A DNA stretch of 10,794 bases. Source: Actinobacteria bacterium 13_1_40CM_66_12 (GTDB lineage Bacteria; Chloroflexota; Dormibacteria; Dormibacterales; Dormibacteraceae). The notes beneath the pieces are model-generated. The model did no database searches, was not told where the DNA came from, and saw only the letters and a list, made by a program, of their open reading frames with translations. The stretch is from contig MNEW01000054.1 in NCBI GenBank assembly GCA_001917895.1, positions 1-10,794 of the forward strand, given 5' to 3'. Position numbers and translations under genes: made by a program. This document shows, piece by piece, positions 1 to 6,812 of the stretch (its first letter is position 1; every line of letters begins with the position of its first letter).

Positions 1-71
1 ACCAGGCCGGCAACCGGCTCTACGCTCAGATGGCGCTGATGGCGGAGATCATGGGAAACAAGAAAGAGTGA
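1..71 (+). CDS. C-terminal tail of an unidentified upstream gene (partial)
   Basis: An open frame enters from the left edge and stops at TGA 69-71, giving about 22 residues (start QAGNRLYAQMALMAEI, end GNKKE). The tail is helical and basic at its end. Its stop overlaps the GTG start of cdaA by four bases (GTGA), the same coupling seen between cdaA and ybbR, so it is probably the preceding gene of one operon. The fragment is too short for me to assign a family, and I make no functional claim. That it codes at all is inferred from the open frame and the operon-style overlap. Confidence 0.55.
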   Translation, partial: QAGNRLYAQMALMAEIMGNKKE

Positions 72-964
72 TCATCCAGCAGCTCATCGTCCAGGTCGAG
101 GAGGTCGTTCGACACCTGGGCTGGGCCGAGATCGTCGACGTCGCGGTAATCGCACTCATCCTCTACTACGTGCTGCGCCTGGTGCGCGGCACGCAGGGCA
201 CGCAGATCCTGGTCGGCCTTGTACTGCTGGCCTTGATTGGTGCGCTCGCAACCACGTTCAATCTAGTGCTCCTGGCGTGGCTGTTCAGGAACGGCGCTGG
301 CCTGCTGGCCATCGCCATCATCGTGATCTTCCAGCCCGAGCTTCGACGTGCCGTAGATCAGCTGGGACGGCTCGGCAACCTCGGCCGTCCGCTCTCGGCG
401 TTCAGCACTCCGCAGTACAGCCAGGCCATCTCCGAGACGATCAGAGCGGCGGAGCGGCTGAGCGCCAAGCGGACGGGCGCTCTCATCGCCTTCGAGCGCG
501 ACGTCGGCCTCGAGGACTATGCGGCGACAGGCGTCCGCATCAATGGCGAGATCTCGGCGGAGGTCCTGCAGTCGATCTTCTATCCCAACTCGCCGCTTCA
601 TGACGGGGCGGTCATCGTGCGCGGCAACCGGATACTTGCCGCCGGCTGCTTGCTCCCGCTTCCCGAGGAAGGGACCGTGAGGGAGCGGCTCGGCACTCGC
701 CACCGCGCCGCCCTGGGCCTTTCGCTGGCATCCGACGCCCTCGTCCTCGTAGTCTCGGAGGAGACCGGTGCCATCTCCGTGATCGAGGAAGGCAAGATCA
801 CCCGCAACCTCGACGCGGACGGACTGAGGCGCCGTGTGAGCGTGAAAGTTCCCGCGCGTCTTGTCGGCGCCAATCGCATGTTGGGATTCCTCAACGGCAG
901 GGCTAACGGCGAGGCCAAGGAGCGCGAGAACGTAAGACACGGAGACAAGGAAAAGGACGCGTGA
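68..964 (+). CDS. cdaA: Diadenylate cyclase CdaA (membrane c-di-AMP synthase)
   Basis: It makes cyclic di-AMP from two ATP at the cytoplasmic membrane. The protein has 298 residues. Three hydrophobic segments lie at roughly 22-40, 46-64 and 66-88, followed by a linker and the DisA_N cyclase domain at about 100-260. Both catalytic signatures are intact: DGA at 179-181 in SPLHDGAVIVRG and RHR at 211-213 in GTRHRAALGLS. Length and order match the CdaA/DacA family (usually about 270-300 residues). The polar tail after residue 278, rich in E, K and R, is probably disordered. GTG 68 is chosen because it overlaps the upstream stop and leaves the usual short segment before the first membrane helix. 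The stop overlaps the ybbR start by four bases, which suggests co-translation with its regulator. Use of CdaA rather than DisA argues against a typical actinomycete. Confidence 0.97.
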   Translation: MIIQQLIVQVEEVVRHLGWAEIVDVAVIALILYYVLRLVRGTQGTQILVGLVLLALIGALATTFNLVLLAWLFRNGAGLLAIAIIVIFQPELRRAVDQLGRLGNLGRPLSAFSTPQYSQAISETIRAAERLSAKRTGALIAFERDVGLEDYAATGVRINGEISAEVLQSIFYPNSPLHDGAVIVRGNRILAAGCLLPLPEEGTVRERLGTRHRAALGLSLASDALVLVVSEETGAISVIEEGKITRNLDADGLRRRVSVKVPARLVGANRMLGFLNGRANGEAKERENVRHGDKEKDA

Positions 965-1932
965 GCTGGATCACCGACGATTGGAAGTTGAAGCTGCTGG
1001 CATTCGGCCTCGCGGTGCTGATGCTCGGCGCCGTCGCCTTCTCTCAGAACCCGCCCACGTCCAAGACGCTGCAGGTCGGAATCGCGTACACCGTTCCGTC
1101 TGGCCTCATCCTCATCAATCCGCCGAAAACGACCACGGTCACAGTCACGGGCTTAGCCGACCTCGTGAGCGCGGTCAACGCCGGCAACACGGCCGCGACC
1201 GCCGATGTACGCGCCGCCTTACCTGGCCCCAGCGTCAAGGTGAACCTGGTCGGAAAGTCGGTCATCCCTAACGTTGCGGTCCAGACGACGCCGATCGCCC
1301 TGAACATCGACACGCAAAATGTGGTTCAGCTCGCGGTGGTCGCCCGGCTCCACGTTCCGCCCGCCACCGGGTGGCAGGTCACGAAGTTGGAAGCACAGTG
1401 CGCCGGGCTGCCGCCTCCATGTACCGTGACCTTCAACGGTCCTGCCAGCTGGCAGAAGAACCTCAAGGCCTACGCCGACTACCCGCTTCAAGTGGAAAGC
1501 GATTCGTATAAGTTTCCGGGCGCGCCGGTGGTATTGGAGCAGAACGGAATCCCTCTGGATCTGACCAGGTACACGCTGCCTACGACAGCGCTCGACATCA
1601 CCTCCGTCACCATCGTCATCGAGGCCAAGTCAGGAACCACCAGCCGCCAGGTGACTCTCATCGATGCGCCCGCCGCCAACCCACCGCCCAACTGCTACCG
1701 TGTCACCGGCATCACGGTCGACCCGATCGCGGTCGTCGTGACCGGCGCTCCCGATGCCCTGTCCGGCATCGCCACGATCACGCTGCCTGCGGTCGACCTC
1801 AGCCAGCACACTTCCAACGCCACGTTCCAGATCACGATTCCGTTTCCAACCGGGGTCACGGGCAATCGAGCCAAGGCGACGGTGACATACGCCATCTCCT
1901 ACAACCCGAACTGCGCCACACCATCGCCGTAG
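961..1932 (+). CDS. cdaR: YbbR-domain protein, CdaA regulator (CdaR)
   Basis: YbbR/CdaR proteins sit in the membrane with an extracytoplasmic domain and modulate the cyclase CdaA; that role comes from Firmicutes work and is transferred here by family and gene order. The 323-residue protein opens with the typical DDWKLKLLAFGLAVLMLG, a membrane anchor at about 10-27. Beta-rich YbbR-like repeats follow: one clear at about 40-118 (TTTVTVTGLADLVSAV, ending PIALNID), a less clear middle part at about 125-225, and another at about 245-315 (PIAVVVTGAPDALSGI). Four cysteines (147, 154, 245, 318) lie in the predicted external part and could form disulfides. GTG 961 overlaps the cdaA stop. AAGGA at 947-951 lies nine bases upstream and is a plausible ribosome binding site. 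Many members carry more repeats, so this is a short form. Confidence 0.93.
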   Translation: MSWITDDWKLKLLAFGLAVLMLGAVAFSQNPPTSKTLQVGIAYTVPSGLILINPPKTTTVTVTGLADLVSAVNAGNTAATADVRAALPGPSVKVNLVGKSVIPNVAVQTTPIALNIDTQNVVQLAVVARLHVPPATGWQVTKLEAQCAGLPPPCTVTFNGPASWQKNLKAYADYPLQVESDSYKFPGAPVVLEQNGIPLDLTRYTLPTTALDITSVTIVIEAKSGTTSRQVTLIDAPAANPPPNCYRVTGITVDPIAVVVTGAPDALSGIATITLPAVDLSQHTSNATFQITIPFPTGVTGNRAKATVTYAISYNPNCATPSP

Positions 1933-2010
1933 CAGCCCTCGTAACCTGGGTCCAGAGCCCCACGTTCAAGCAACGTTTAGAAACGCCCGGCTAGGAGTTA
2001 ATAGATAGGC
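1933..2010 (+). promoter_or_regulatory. Leader gap before glmS, with Shine-Dalgarno and weak promoter-like hexamers
   Basis: This 78-base gap is the longest clear non-coding stretch in the window. AGGAG at 1993-1997 is a good Shine-Dalgarno core, although its 13-base distance from ATG 2011 is long. TTTAGA at 1976-1981 and TAATAG at 1999-2004 are 17 bases apart and loosely resemble -35 and -10 boxes, but the match is poor (about 4/6 and 3/6). A 5-bp inverted repeat (ACGTT 1962-1966, AACGT 1972-1976) has no T tract, so it is not a convincing terminator. The gap is too short for the glmS ribozyme. A glmS promoter here is a guess. Confidence 0.3.
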
Positions 2011-3855
2011 ATGTGCGGGATCATCGGCTACCTGGGCGACCGCGAGGCGACGCCCATCTTGATGGAGAGCCTCAAGCGCCTCGAGTACCGCGGCTATGAC
2101 TCGGCCGGCGTGGCCGTTTTGGAGCTTCCCAAGCCCGGCCAGGCGATCCACACCAGCCTGACCAAGTCAGAGGCCAAGGTCGACACGCTGATCGAGAAGC
2201 TGAAAGCCGACATGCCCACCGGCAAGATGGGCATCGGACACACGCGATGGGCCACGCACGGCAAGCCCACCTACGTCAACGCGCACCCGCACACCGACTG
2301 CCACGGCAAGATCTTCGTCGTGCACAACGGCATCATCGAGAACTTCGCCGAGCTCAAGGCCGAGCTGCAGGCGAAGGGCCACGAGTTCACATCGGACACG
2401 GACACCGAGGTCGTGCCTCACCTCATCGAGGCCAACTACAAGGGCGATTTCCTCGCGGCGGTTCGCGCTGCGCTCAAGCGCATCCACGGCGCGTACGCGC
2501 TGGCGATGTTCTCGACCGACGATCCCGAGCTGCTCATCGGCGCGCGGCTCAACGCGCCGCTGGTGGTCGGACTCGGCGACCACGAGTACTACATCGCCTC
2601 CGACATCACGGCCATCATTCCGTACACCAAGCGCGTGCTCGTGCTCGGCGAGGGTGAGGTTGCTGCCGTCACGCCTCTCGGCGCCGAGGTTTCGACACTG
2701 GACGGGATGACGGTCAAGCCGAAGCTCGTGAAGGTCGACTGGGACGTGAGCCAGGCGCAGAAGGGCGGGTTCGCGCACTTCATGCTCAAGGAGATTCACG
2801 AAACGCCCGAGGCGGTCGCCAACGCGATGCGCGGCCGGCTCACCGACGACGGCATCGTTTCGTTCCGCGAGTTCGACGTCGATGACGCCAAGCTGCGCGA
2901 GTACCAGGAAGTCCTCCTGCTGGGGATGGGCACGTCGCGCCACGCGGCGATGGTCGGCGAGCACCTCATCGAAGACTGGGCCGGCGTGCCGGCGCGTGCA
3001 CAGGACGCATCGGAGTTTCGCTACCGCCGTCCGACCTTTGGCCCGAAGACGCTCGCCGTCGTGCTGACGCAATCCGGTGAGACAGCCGACACGCTCGTAG
3101 GCCTGCAGCGTGCCAGGGATCGTGGCGCCCTCACCGTTGCGGTGACGAACGTGTTCGCAAGCTCTGCGGCGCGCGACGCCGACGGCGCCATCTATTTGCA
3201 CGCGGGACCGGAGATTGGCGTGGCGTCGACGAAAACGCTGGCCGCCCACATGGTGAGCCTCAGCCTGCTGGCGCTTCGCCTGGCCACCGTCAACGAGCGC
3301 GTCTCGCTCGAGCGGAGGCGTGAGCTCGTCGAGGCATTGAGGGCGTTGCCCGACCAGGTCCGCGAGCTGATCGAGCGAGAGAAGGAGATCGCGGAGATAG
3401 CGCATCGATACAGCCGGTATCGCAACTTCATGTATTTCGGCCGCGGCCTGAGCTACCCCGTGGCTCTCGAAGGCGCTTTGAAGCTGAAGGAAATCTCGTA
3501 CGTCCACGCCGAAGGAACGACCGGCGGCGAGCTGAAGCACGGGCCCATCGCCCTGCTCGACGACCAATTCCCTGTCGTCGCCATCTGCACGGCCAGCCCG
3601 ACGAAGGACAAGATGGTCAGCAACGTACACGAGATCGCCGCGCGCAACGCCCCGGTGCTCGCGTTGATCACGAAGGGCGACCGCTCGCTCGACGGTGTGG
3701 CGACCGACGTTTTCGAGATGCCGGCGGTTGAAGAGGCCTCGGCGGCGATCCTGAACACGGTCATGCTGCAGCTGTTCGCGTACCACGTCGCGGTCGAGCT
3801 CGGCCAGGACGTCGACCAGCCGCGCAACCTGGCGAAAAGCGTCACCGTGGAATAG
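2011..3855 (+). CDS. glmS: Glucosamine-fructose-6-phosphate aminotransferase (isomerizing)
   Basis: GlmS converts fructose-6-phosphate and glutamine to glucosamine-6-phosphate, the first committed step to UDP-GlcNAc for peptidoglycan. The 614-residue length is normal. The N-terminal glutaminase domain starts MCGIIGYLGD, so Cys2 becomes the nucleophile after Met removal. GHTRWATHG (76-84), HNGIIEN (105-111) and SDTDTEV (128-134) line the glutamine site. FAHFMLKEI (254-262) precedes two SIS sugar-isomerase domains: the first has GMGTSRHAA (305-313), SEFRYRRP and TQSGETADTL (353-362); the second has LEGALKLKEISYVHAEG and GELKHGPIAL (506-515). The C-terminus, NLAKSVTVE, is the canonical end. ATG 2011 is fixed by the catalytic Cys. 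It follows cdaR, as in other cdaA clusters where cell-wall precursor synthesis and c-di-AMP are linked, but glmM is not between them. Confidence 0.98.
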   Translation: MCGIIGYLGDREATPILMESLKRLEYRGYDSAGVAVLELPKPGQAIHTSLTKSEAKVDTLIEKLKADMPTGKMGIGHTRWATHGKPTYVNAHPHTDCHGKIFVVHNGIIENFAELKAELQAKGHEFTSDTDTEVVPHLIEANYKGDFLAAVRAALKRIHGAYALAMFSTDDPELLIGARLNAPLVVGLGDHEYYIASDITAIIPYTKRVLVLGEGEVAAVTPLGAEVSTLDGMTVKPKLVKVDWDVSQAQKGGFAHFMLKEIHETPEAVANAMRGRLTDDGIVSFREFDVDDAKLREYQEVLLLGMGTSRHAAMVGEHLIEDWAGVPARAQDASEFRYRRPTFGPKTLAVVLTQSGETADTLVGLQRARDRGALTVAVTNVFASSAARDADGAIYLHAGPEIGVASTKTLAAHMVSLSLLALRLATVNERVSLERRRELVEALRALPDQVRELIEREKEIAEIAHRYSRYRNFMYFGRGLSYPVALEGALKLKEISYVHAEGTTGGELKHGPIALLDDQFPVVAICTASPTKDKMVSNVHEIAARNAPVLALITKGDRSLDGVATDVFEMPAVEEASAAILNTVMLQLFAYHVAVELGQDVDQPRNLAKSVTVE

Positions 3856-3871
3856 CGAAGAAAATGAGGTT

Positions 3872-5101
3872 GTGCAGCGCATTGGCGTAGACGCCGTGTC
3901 GGTAGACCGGATTGCGCTCGCGGTCAAGCGCTCCGGCCGCGGCTTCCTGAACAAGGTCTACACCCCCGCCGAGCTGGTCTACTGCGGCGACAACGTCGAA
4001 CGCCTGGCCGGTAGGTGGGCGGCCAAGGAGGCGGTGATCAAGTGCTTCGACGGCACCGGCATCTGCTTCCCGCGCCGCCGCATCGAGGTGCTGCCGGGAC
4101 CTCGGGGCGCTCCCAGGGTGCGGCTGCTGGGTGACGACCGCGGAGCTCGCGTGGAGGTGAGCATCACCCACCACAGCAACCTCGCGGTGGCGACCTCGCA
4201 CCTCGAGATGCCCGATCTCACCGACACGCTGCTGCCGGCGCCAGAAGCAGTGAGCCTCCCCGACCGGCCACGCGATGCGCACAAGGGGACGTTCGGGACG
4301 GTCGTGGTCCTCGCGGGAAGCCTCGGGTTCACAGGCGCCGCCTACCTGGCGGCAACAGGCGCCGCCCGCACCGGCGCCGGGCTGGTGAGACTCCTGGTCG
4401 CCGACTCCATCTATCCAATCCTCGCCGCCAAATGCACTGAGGTGATGGCCACGCCGGTGCCCGAGGTGGCGCCGGGCGCCGTCGGCCACGCGGCCTACGA
4501 CTCGGTGCTCCGCCAGATGTCCACCGCCGAGGCCGGGGTCATCGGACCGGGGCTCGGCCGCGACCGCTCGACATGGCGTTTGATCCTCGACCTCGCGGTG
4601 CACGCCGAATGCCCGCTGGTGCTGGACGCCGATGCGCTGAACGCCCTCGCCGACTCGGCTCGCAAGAAGACCCGCCTGACCAAGAATCGGGTGCTGACGC
4701 CTCATCCCGGCGAGATGGCGCGGCTGCTGGGGAAGACCATCGAAGCGGTTCAGGCCGATCGTGCCGGGGCGGCTCGCAAGGCAGCCAAGGAATGGGGGGC
4801 GATCATCGTCCTCAAGGGCGCGCACACGCTGGTGGCGCATCCCGACGGCCGGCTGAGCGAAGACCCCCATGAGGTGCCGGCGCTGGCCACTGGTGGCACC
4901 GGCGACGTGCTGTCGGGCGTCATCGGCGCACTCATCGCGCAGGGCTCGGATCCGTACACCGCCGCAGTCACCGGCGTCTACATCCACGCAGCGGCCGGCC
5001 GCCGAATCTCGCATCGCCTCGGCGACGCCGGGCTGCTGGCCAGCGACCTGCTGACAGAGCTCCCGCCGGTCATGCACGTTCTCCGCCAGGGCGGTCTCTA
5101 G
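3872..5101 (+). CDS. acpS-nnrD: Fused holo-ACP synthase (AcpS) and ADP-dependent NAD(P)HX dehydratase (NnrD)
   Basis: One 409-residue frame joins two enzymes. Residues 1-112 look like AcpS, which moves phosphopantetheine from CoA to apo-acyl carrier protein: IGVDAVSVDRI holds the Mg ligand Asp7, FLNKVYTPAEL is typical, and RWAAKEAVIK holds the second ligand Glu53; VSITHHSNLAVA closes the fold. Residues about 125-409 look like NnrD (YjeF C-terminal, ribokinase-like), which repairs hydrated NAD(P)H using ADP: HKGTFGTVVVLAGSLGFTGA, GPGLG (225-229), VLDADALNAL (250-259), TPHPGEMARLLG (276-287), VLKGAHTLVA and TGGTGDVLSG (340-349). The NnrE epimerase domain that usually precedes NnrD is absent. 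GTG 3872 is set by the IGVD motif; GAGG at 3866-3869 is unusually close. In Gram-positive genomes acpS, nnr and alr are neighbours, so a gene fusion is plausible. Confidence 0.92.
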   Translation: MQRIGVDAVSVDRIALAVKRSGRGFLNKVYTPAELVYCGDNVERLAGRWAAKEAVIKCFDGTGICFPRRRIEVLPGPRGAPRVRLLGDDRGARVEVSITHHSNLAVATSHLEMPDLTDTLLPAPEAVSLPDRPRDAHKGTFGTVVVLAGSLGFTGAAYLAATGAARTGAGLVRLLVADSIYPILAAKCTEVMATPVPEVAPGAVGHAAYDSVLRQMSTAEAGVIGPGLGRDRSTWRLILDLAVHAECPLVLDADALNALADSARKKTRLTKNRVLTPHPGEMARLLGKTIEAVQADRAGAARKAAKEWGAIIVLKGAHTLVAHPDGRLSEDPHEVPALATGGTGDVLSGVIGALIAQGSDPYTAAVTGVYIHAAAGRRISHRLGDAGLLASDLLTELPPVMHVLRQGGL

Positions 5102-5141
5102 CACGACGCAACTTCGCTGGGCGGAAATCGACCTCCGCGCG
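5100..5141 (+). other. Coding extension of alr upstream of its first ordinary start codon
   Basis: In the alr frame these bases read S-T-T-Q-L-R-W-A-E-I-D-L-R-A, the conserved opening of alanine racemase (the W-x-E-I-D-L strand that packs against the C-terminal beta domain). The frame is open back to a TGA at 5052-5054, but between 5055 and 5141 there is no ATG, GTG or TTG. The nnrD stop TAG is at 5099-5101. Translation must therefore begin at a non-standard codon here (GTC 5094, ACG 5103 or 5106, or ATC 5127), arrive by frameshift from nnrD, or the sequence has an error; otherwise the strand is lost. Confidence 0.75.
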
Positions 5142-6173
5142 GTGCGCGCCAACGCGGCCCGCATCCTCACGCACCTGCCCAAGGGCACGCGCTTGATGGC
5201 TGTCGTGAAGGCGAACGGATACGGTCATGGCGCGGTGCCTGTCGCGCGTGCGGCACTCGGCGGCGGCGCGACCTGGCTGGCCGTTGCCACGCTGGAGGAA
5301 GCACGTGAGCTCACAGGCCTGGCGCATGCGGAGCGGATCCTCGTCATGGGTGGGCTCGTCCCCGAGCAGGCGGCCGCGGCCGCCGCAAGCGGGTTCAGCA
5401 TCGGCGTCTCCAGCGCCGGATTTGCGCGCGCTCTGGGCGACAGCGACGAGGTCGTCCCCGTGCACATGAAGATCGACACCGGCATGGGTCGCTTCGGCGC
5501 GGCGCCTGATGAGGCGCCGGCGCTGGCCAGGCTGATCGACGAGTCGGCGGGCCTCCGGCTCGCCGGTACGTGGACGCATTTCGCGTCGGCGGGAACGGAC
5601 GAGGTGATGACGCGGGCTCAGTTCGACCAGTTCGTCGAAGTGCTGGGCTCCCTTGGTCTCGATCCCGGCCTGCGGCACGCAAGCAACTCGGCCGCCGCGC
5701 TCCGCTACCCGGAGATGGCGCTGGACGCTGTGCGCGCCGGCATCGCCCTGTACGGATGCGAATGGCCTGGCACGGAGCCTGCGCTCGCGCTTCGCTCGGT
5801 TGTGACGCACCTCAAGACGGTGTCGGCAGGGGACACCGTCGGCTACGGGGCCACGTGGGCAGCGTCTGCCCGAACCCGAGTCGCGACGGTGGCCATCGGC
5901 TACGCCGACGGCGTGTTCCGGGCCCGCGGCAATCGCGGCCACGTCGTCGTGCGCGGGCGGCGCGCGCCGCTCATCGGGGCGGTGAGCATGGATGCCATCA
6001 CCGTTGACGTGACCGGCGTGGAGGGCGTGGAGGTGGGCGACGCCGTCACCATCATCGGCGCCGAAGGGGACGATCGGATCACCGCGGAGGAAGTGGCGGA
6101 GTGGTCGGGCACGATCTCCTACGAGGTGCTGACCGCCATCGGTCCCCGTGTCAAGAGGCGCTACTCGGAATAG
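5142..6173 (+). CDS. alr: Alanine racemase
   Basis: Alr is a cytoplasmic PLP enzyme that converts L-alanine to D-alanine for peptidoglycan. Counting from GTG 5142 there are 343 residues. The PLP lysine is Lys23 in VVKANGYGHG. HMKIDTGMGRFG (108-119) and HASNSAAAL (179-187) are standard barrel motifs, RAGIALYG (198-205) replaces the usual RPG, and GYGATW (234-239) contains the second catalytic base Tyr235. GAVSMDAITVDV (279-290) supplies the Met-Asp contact of the C-terminal beta domain, and IGYADG is also present. GTG 5142 is the first ordinary start, but homology clearly begins about 14 codons earlier without any usual start codon (see the 5100-5141 entry), so the true protein is probably about 357 residues. 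It follows the acpS-nnrD fusion, the usual Gram-positive neighbourhood of alr. Confidence 0.95.
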   Translation: MRANAARILTHLPKGTRLMAVVKANGYGHGAVPVARAALGGGATWLAVATLEEARELTGLAHAERILVMGGLVPEQAAAAAASGFSIGVSSAGFARALGDSDEVVPVHMKIDTGMGRFGAAPDEAPALARLIDESAGLRLAGTWTHFASAGTDEVMTRAQFDQFVEVLGSLGLDPGLRHASNSAAALRYPEMALDAVRAGIALYGCEWPGTEPALALRSVVTHLKTVSAGDTVGYGATWAASARTRVATVAIGYADGVFRARGNRGHVVVRGRRAPLIGAVSMDAITVDVTGVEGVEVGDAVTIIGAEGDDRITAEEVAEWSGTISYEVLTAIGPRVKRRYSE

Positions 6174-6192
6174 GCCCTGGCGGCGCCTGATT
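6167..6192 (+). promoter_or_regulatory. Possible SigR-type promoter of the sigma factor gene
   Basis: GGAAT at 6167-6171, overlapping the last codons of alr, is followed after exactly 18 bases by ATT at 6190-6192. The known Streptomyces SigR consensus is GGAAT, 18-19 bases, GTT, so seven of eight positions fit. A transcript would begin near 6199, just upstream of ATG 6234 and too late to use the TTG at 6198. An autoregulated SigR-like gene would be expected to have such a site. It is short and could be chance, because the GGAAT comes from a Glu codon next to the stop. Confidence 0.35.
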
Positions 6193-6233
6193 CCAGGTTG
6201 AGCAAGGCAGGTGTATCTAAACTGGCAGTACTG

Positions 6234-6812
6234 ATGGCGGAAAGTCCCGCACAAACTGCCTTCGCGGAAGAGGCACTGTCACACCTAGACACGCTGTACC
6301 GGGGTGCGCTCCGATTGACGCGCGACCCCGATTCGGCACAAGACCTGGTTCAGGAGGCGTATTTGCGCGCGTTGCGCTACCAACACAGCTACCAGCAGGG
6401 CACGAACATGAAGGCCTGGCTCTTCGCGATCATGCGCAATCTCTTCTGGGACCGCTTCAAGGGCTCCCGGAAGGAAGACGTGAGCCTCGACGACGTCGGT
6501 GAGTTCGTCCTCTACGACAAGCTCAAGGATGAAGGCGCAAGGCCGGAGGCGGACGTGCTCGACAAGCTTGCGGCGTCTGAGGTCGTGAAGGCGGTCGAGC
6601 AGCTGCCGCCACTGCACCGCGAGGTGGTGCTGCTGGTCGACGTCGAAGGCTTCTCGTACAAAGATGCCGCGCAGACGCTGGGCGTTCCCATCGGGACGGT
6701 CATGTCCCGGCTGCACCGGGCCCGCCAGCAGCTTCAGAAATCGCTCTATGACTATGCCGTCGAATCCGGTATCGTCCACGCCAACGGCACCAGGGAGGTG
6801 CCCCAAGAATGA
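6234..6812 (+). CDS. sigR: ECF sigma factor, SigR (redox stress) type
   Basis: This is an RNA polymerase sigma factor with only regions 2 and 4. Counting from ATG 6234 there are 192 residues. Region 2 runs from about LDTLYRGALRLTRDPDSAQD through LVQEAYLRALR to GTNMKAWLFAIMRNLFWDRF (57-76). Region 4 has LPPLHREVVLLVDVEGFSYK and the recognition helix context VPIGTVMSRLHRARQQL (151-167). Wording throughout, including the tail YDYAVESGIV, is close to Streptomyces SigR, the thiol-oxidation sigma factor, and the next gene looks like its anti-sigma RsrA. ATG 6234 is preferred; an in-frame TTG at 6198 would add 12 residues that do not look conserved. There is no good Shine-Dalgarno at ATG 6234. The stop overlaps rsrA by four bases (ATGA). 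The regulon is unknown; oxidative (disulfide) stress is inferred from the pair. Confidence 0.93.
   Translation: MAESPAQTAFAEEALSHLDTLYRGALRLTRDPDSAQDLVQEAYLRALRYQHSYQQGTNMKAWLFAIMRNLFWDRFKGSRKEDVSLDDVGEFVLYDKLKDEGARPEADVLDKLAASEVVKAVEQLPPLHREVVLLVDVEGFSYKDAAQTLGVPIGTVMSRLHRARQQLQKSLYDYAVESGIVHANGTREVPQE
6793..6800 (+). promoter_or_regulatory. Strong ribosome binding site of the anti-sigma gene
   Basis: GGGAGGTG lies inside the end of the sigma gene, eight bases before ATG 6809. It is the best Shine-Dalgarno sequence I saw in the window and, with the ATGA overlap, should keep anti-sigma output matched to sigma output. Confidence 0.7.

Noticed and set aside
1962..1976. Inverted repeat ACGTT ... 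AACGT after ybbR as terminator
   Set aside because: 5-bp AT-containing stem with no T tract; too weak to call.
1933..2010. glmS ribozyme/riboswitch before glmS
   Set aside because: The gap is only 78 bases, far shorter than the known ribozyme, and I see no matching core.
3849..3874. Second SigR-like GGAAT at the end of glmS
   Set aside because: At 18 bases the triplet is GTG, the acpS start codon itself; transcripts would begin inside the gene. GTT occurs only at 15 bases spacing.
2167..3954. Very long open frame (595 codons) on the minus strand opposite glmS
   Set aside because: It is the antisense shadow of a high-GC gene; its translation is arginine-, aspartate- and valine-rich without motifs, while the plus strand encodes full GlmS.
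3842..5188. 448-codon minus-strand open frame opposite the acpS-nnrD fusion
   Set aside because: Low-complexity R/G/H-rich translation typical of antisense in GC-rich DNA; plus-strand motifs are decisive.
6176..6197. Terminator hairpin CCTGG ... CCAGG after alr
   Set aside because: Only a 5-bp stem with a 12-base loop and no T tract.
5070..6254. 394-codon minus-strand open frame opposite alr
   Set aside because: Antisense shadow of alr with no recognisable domain.
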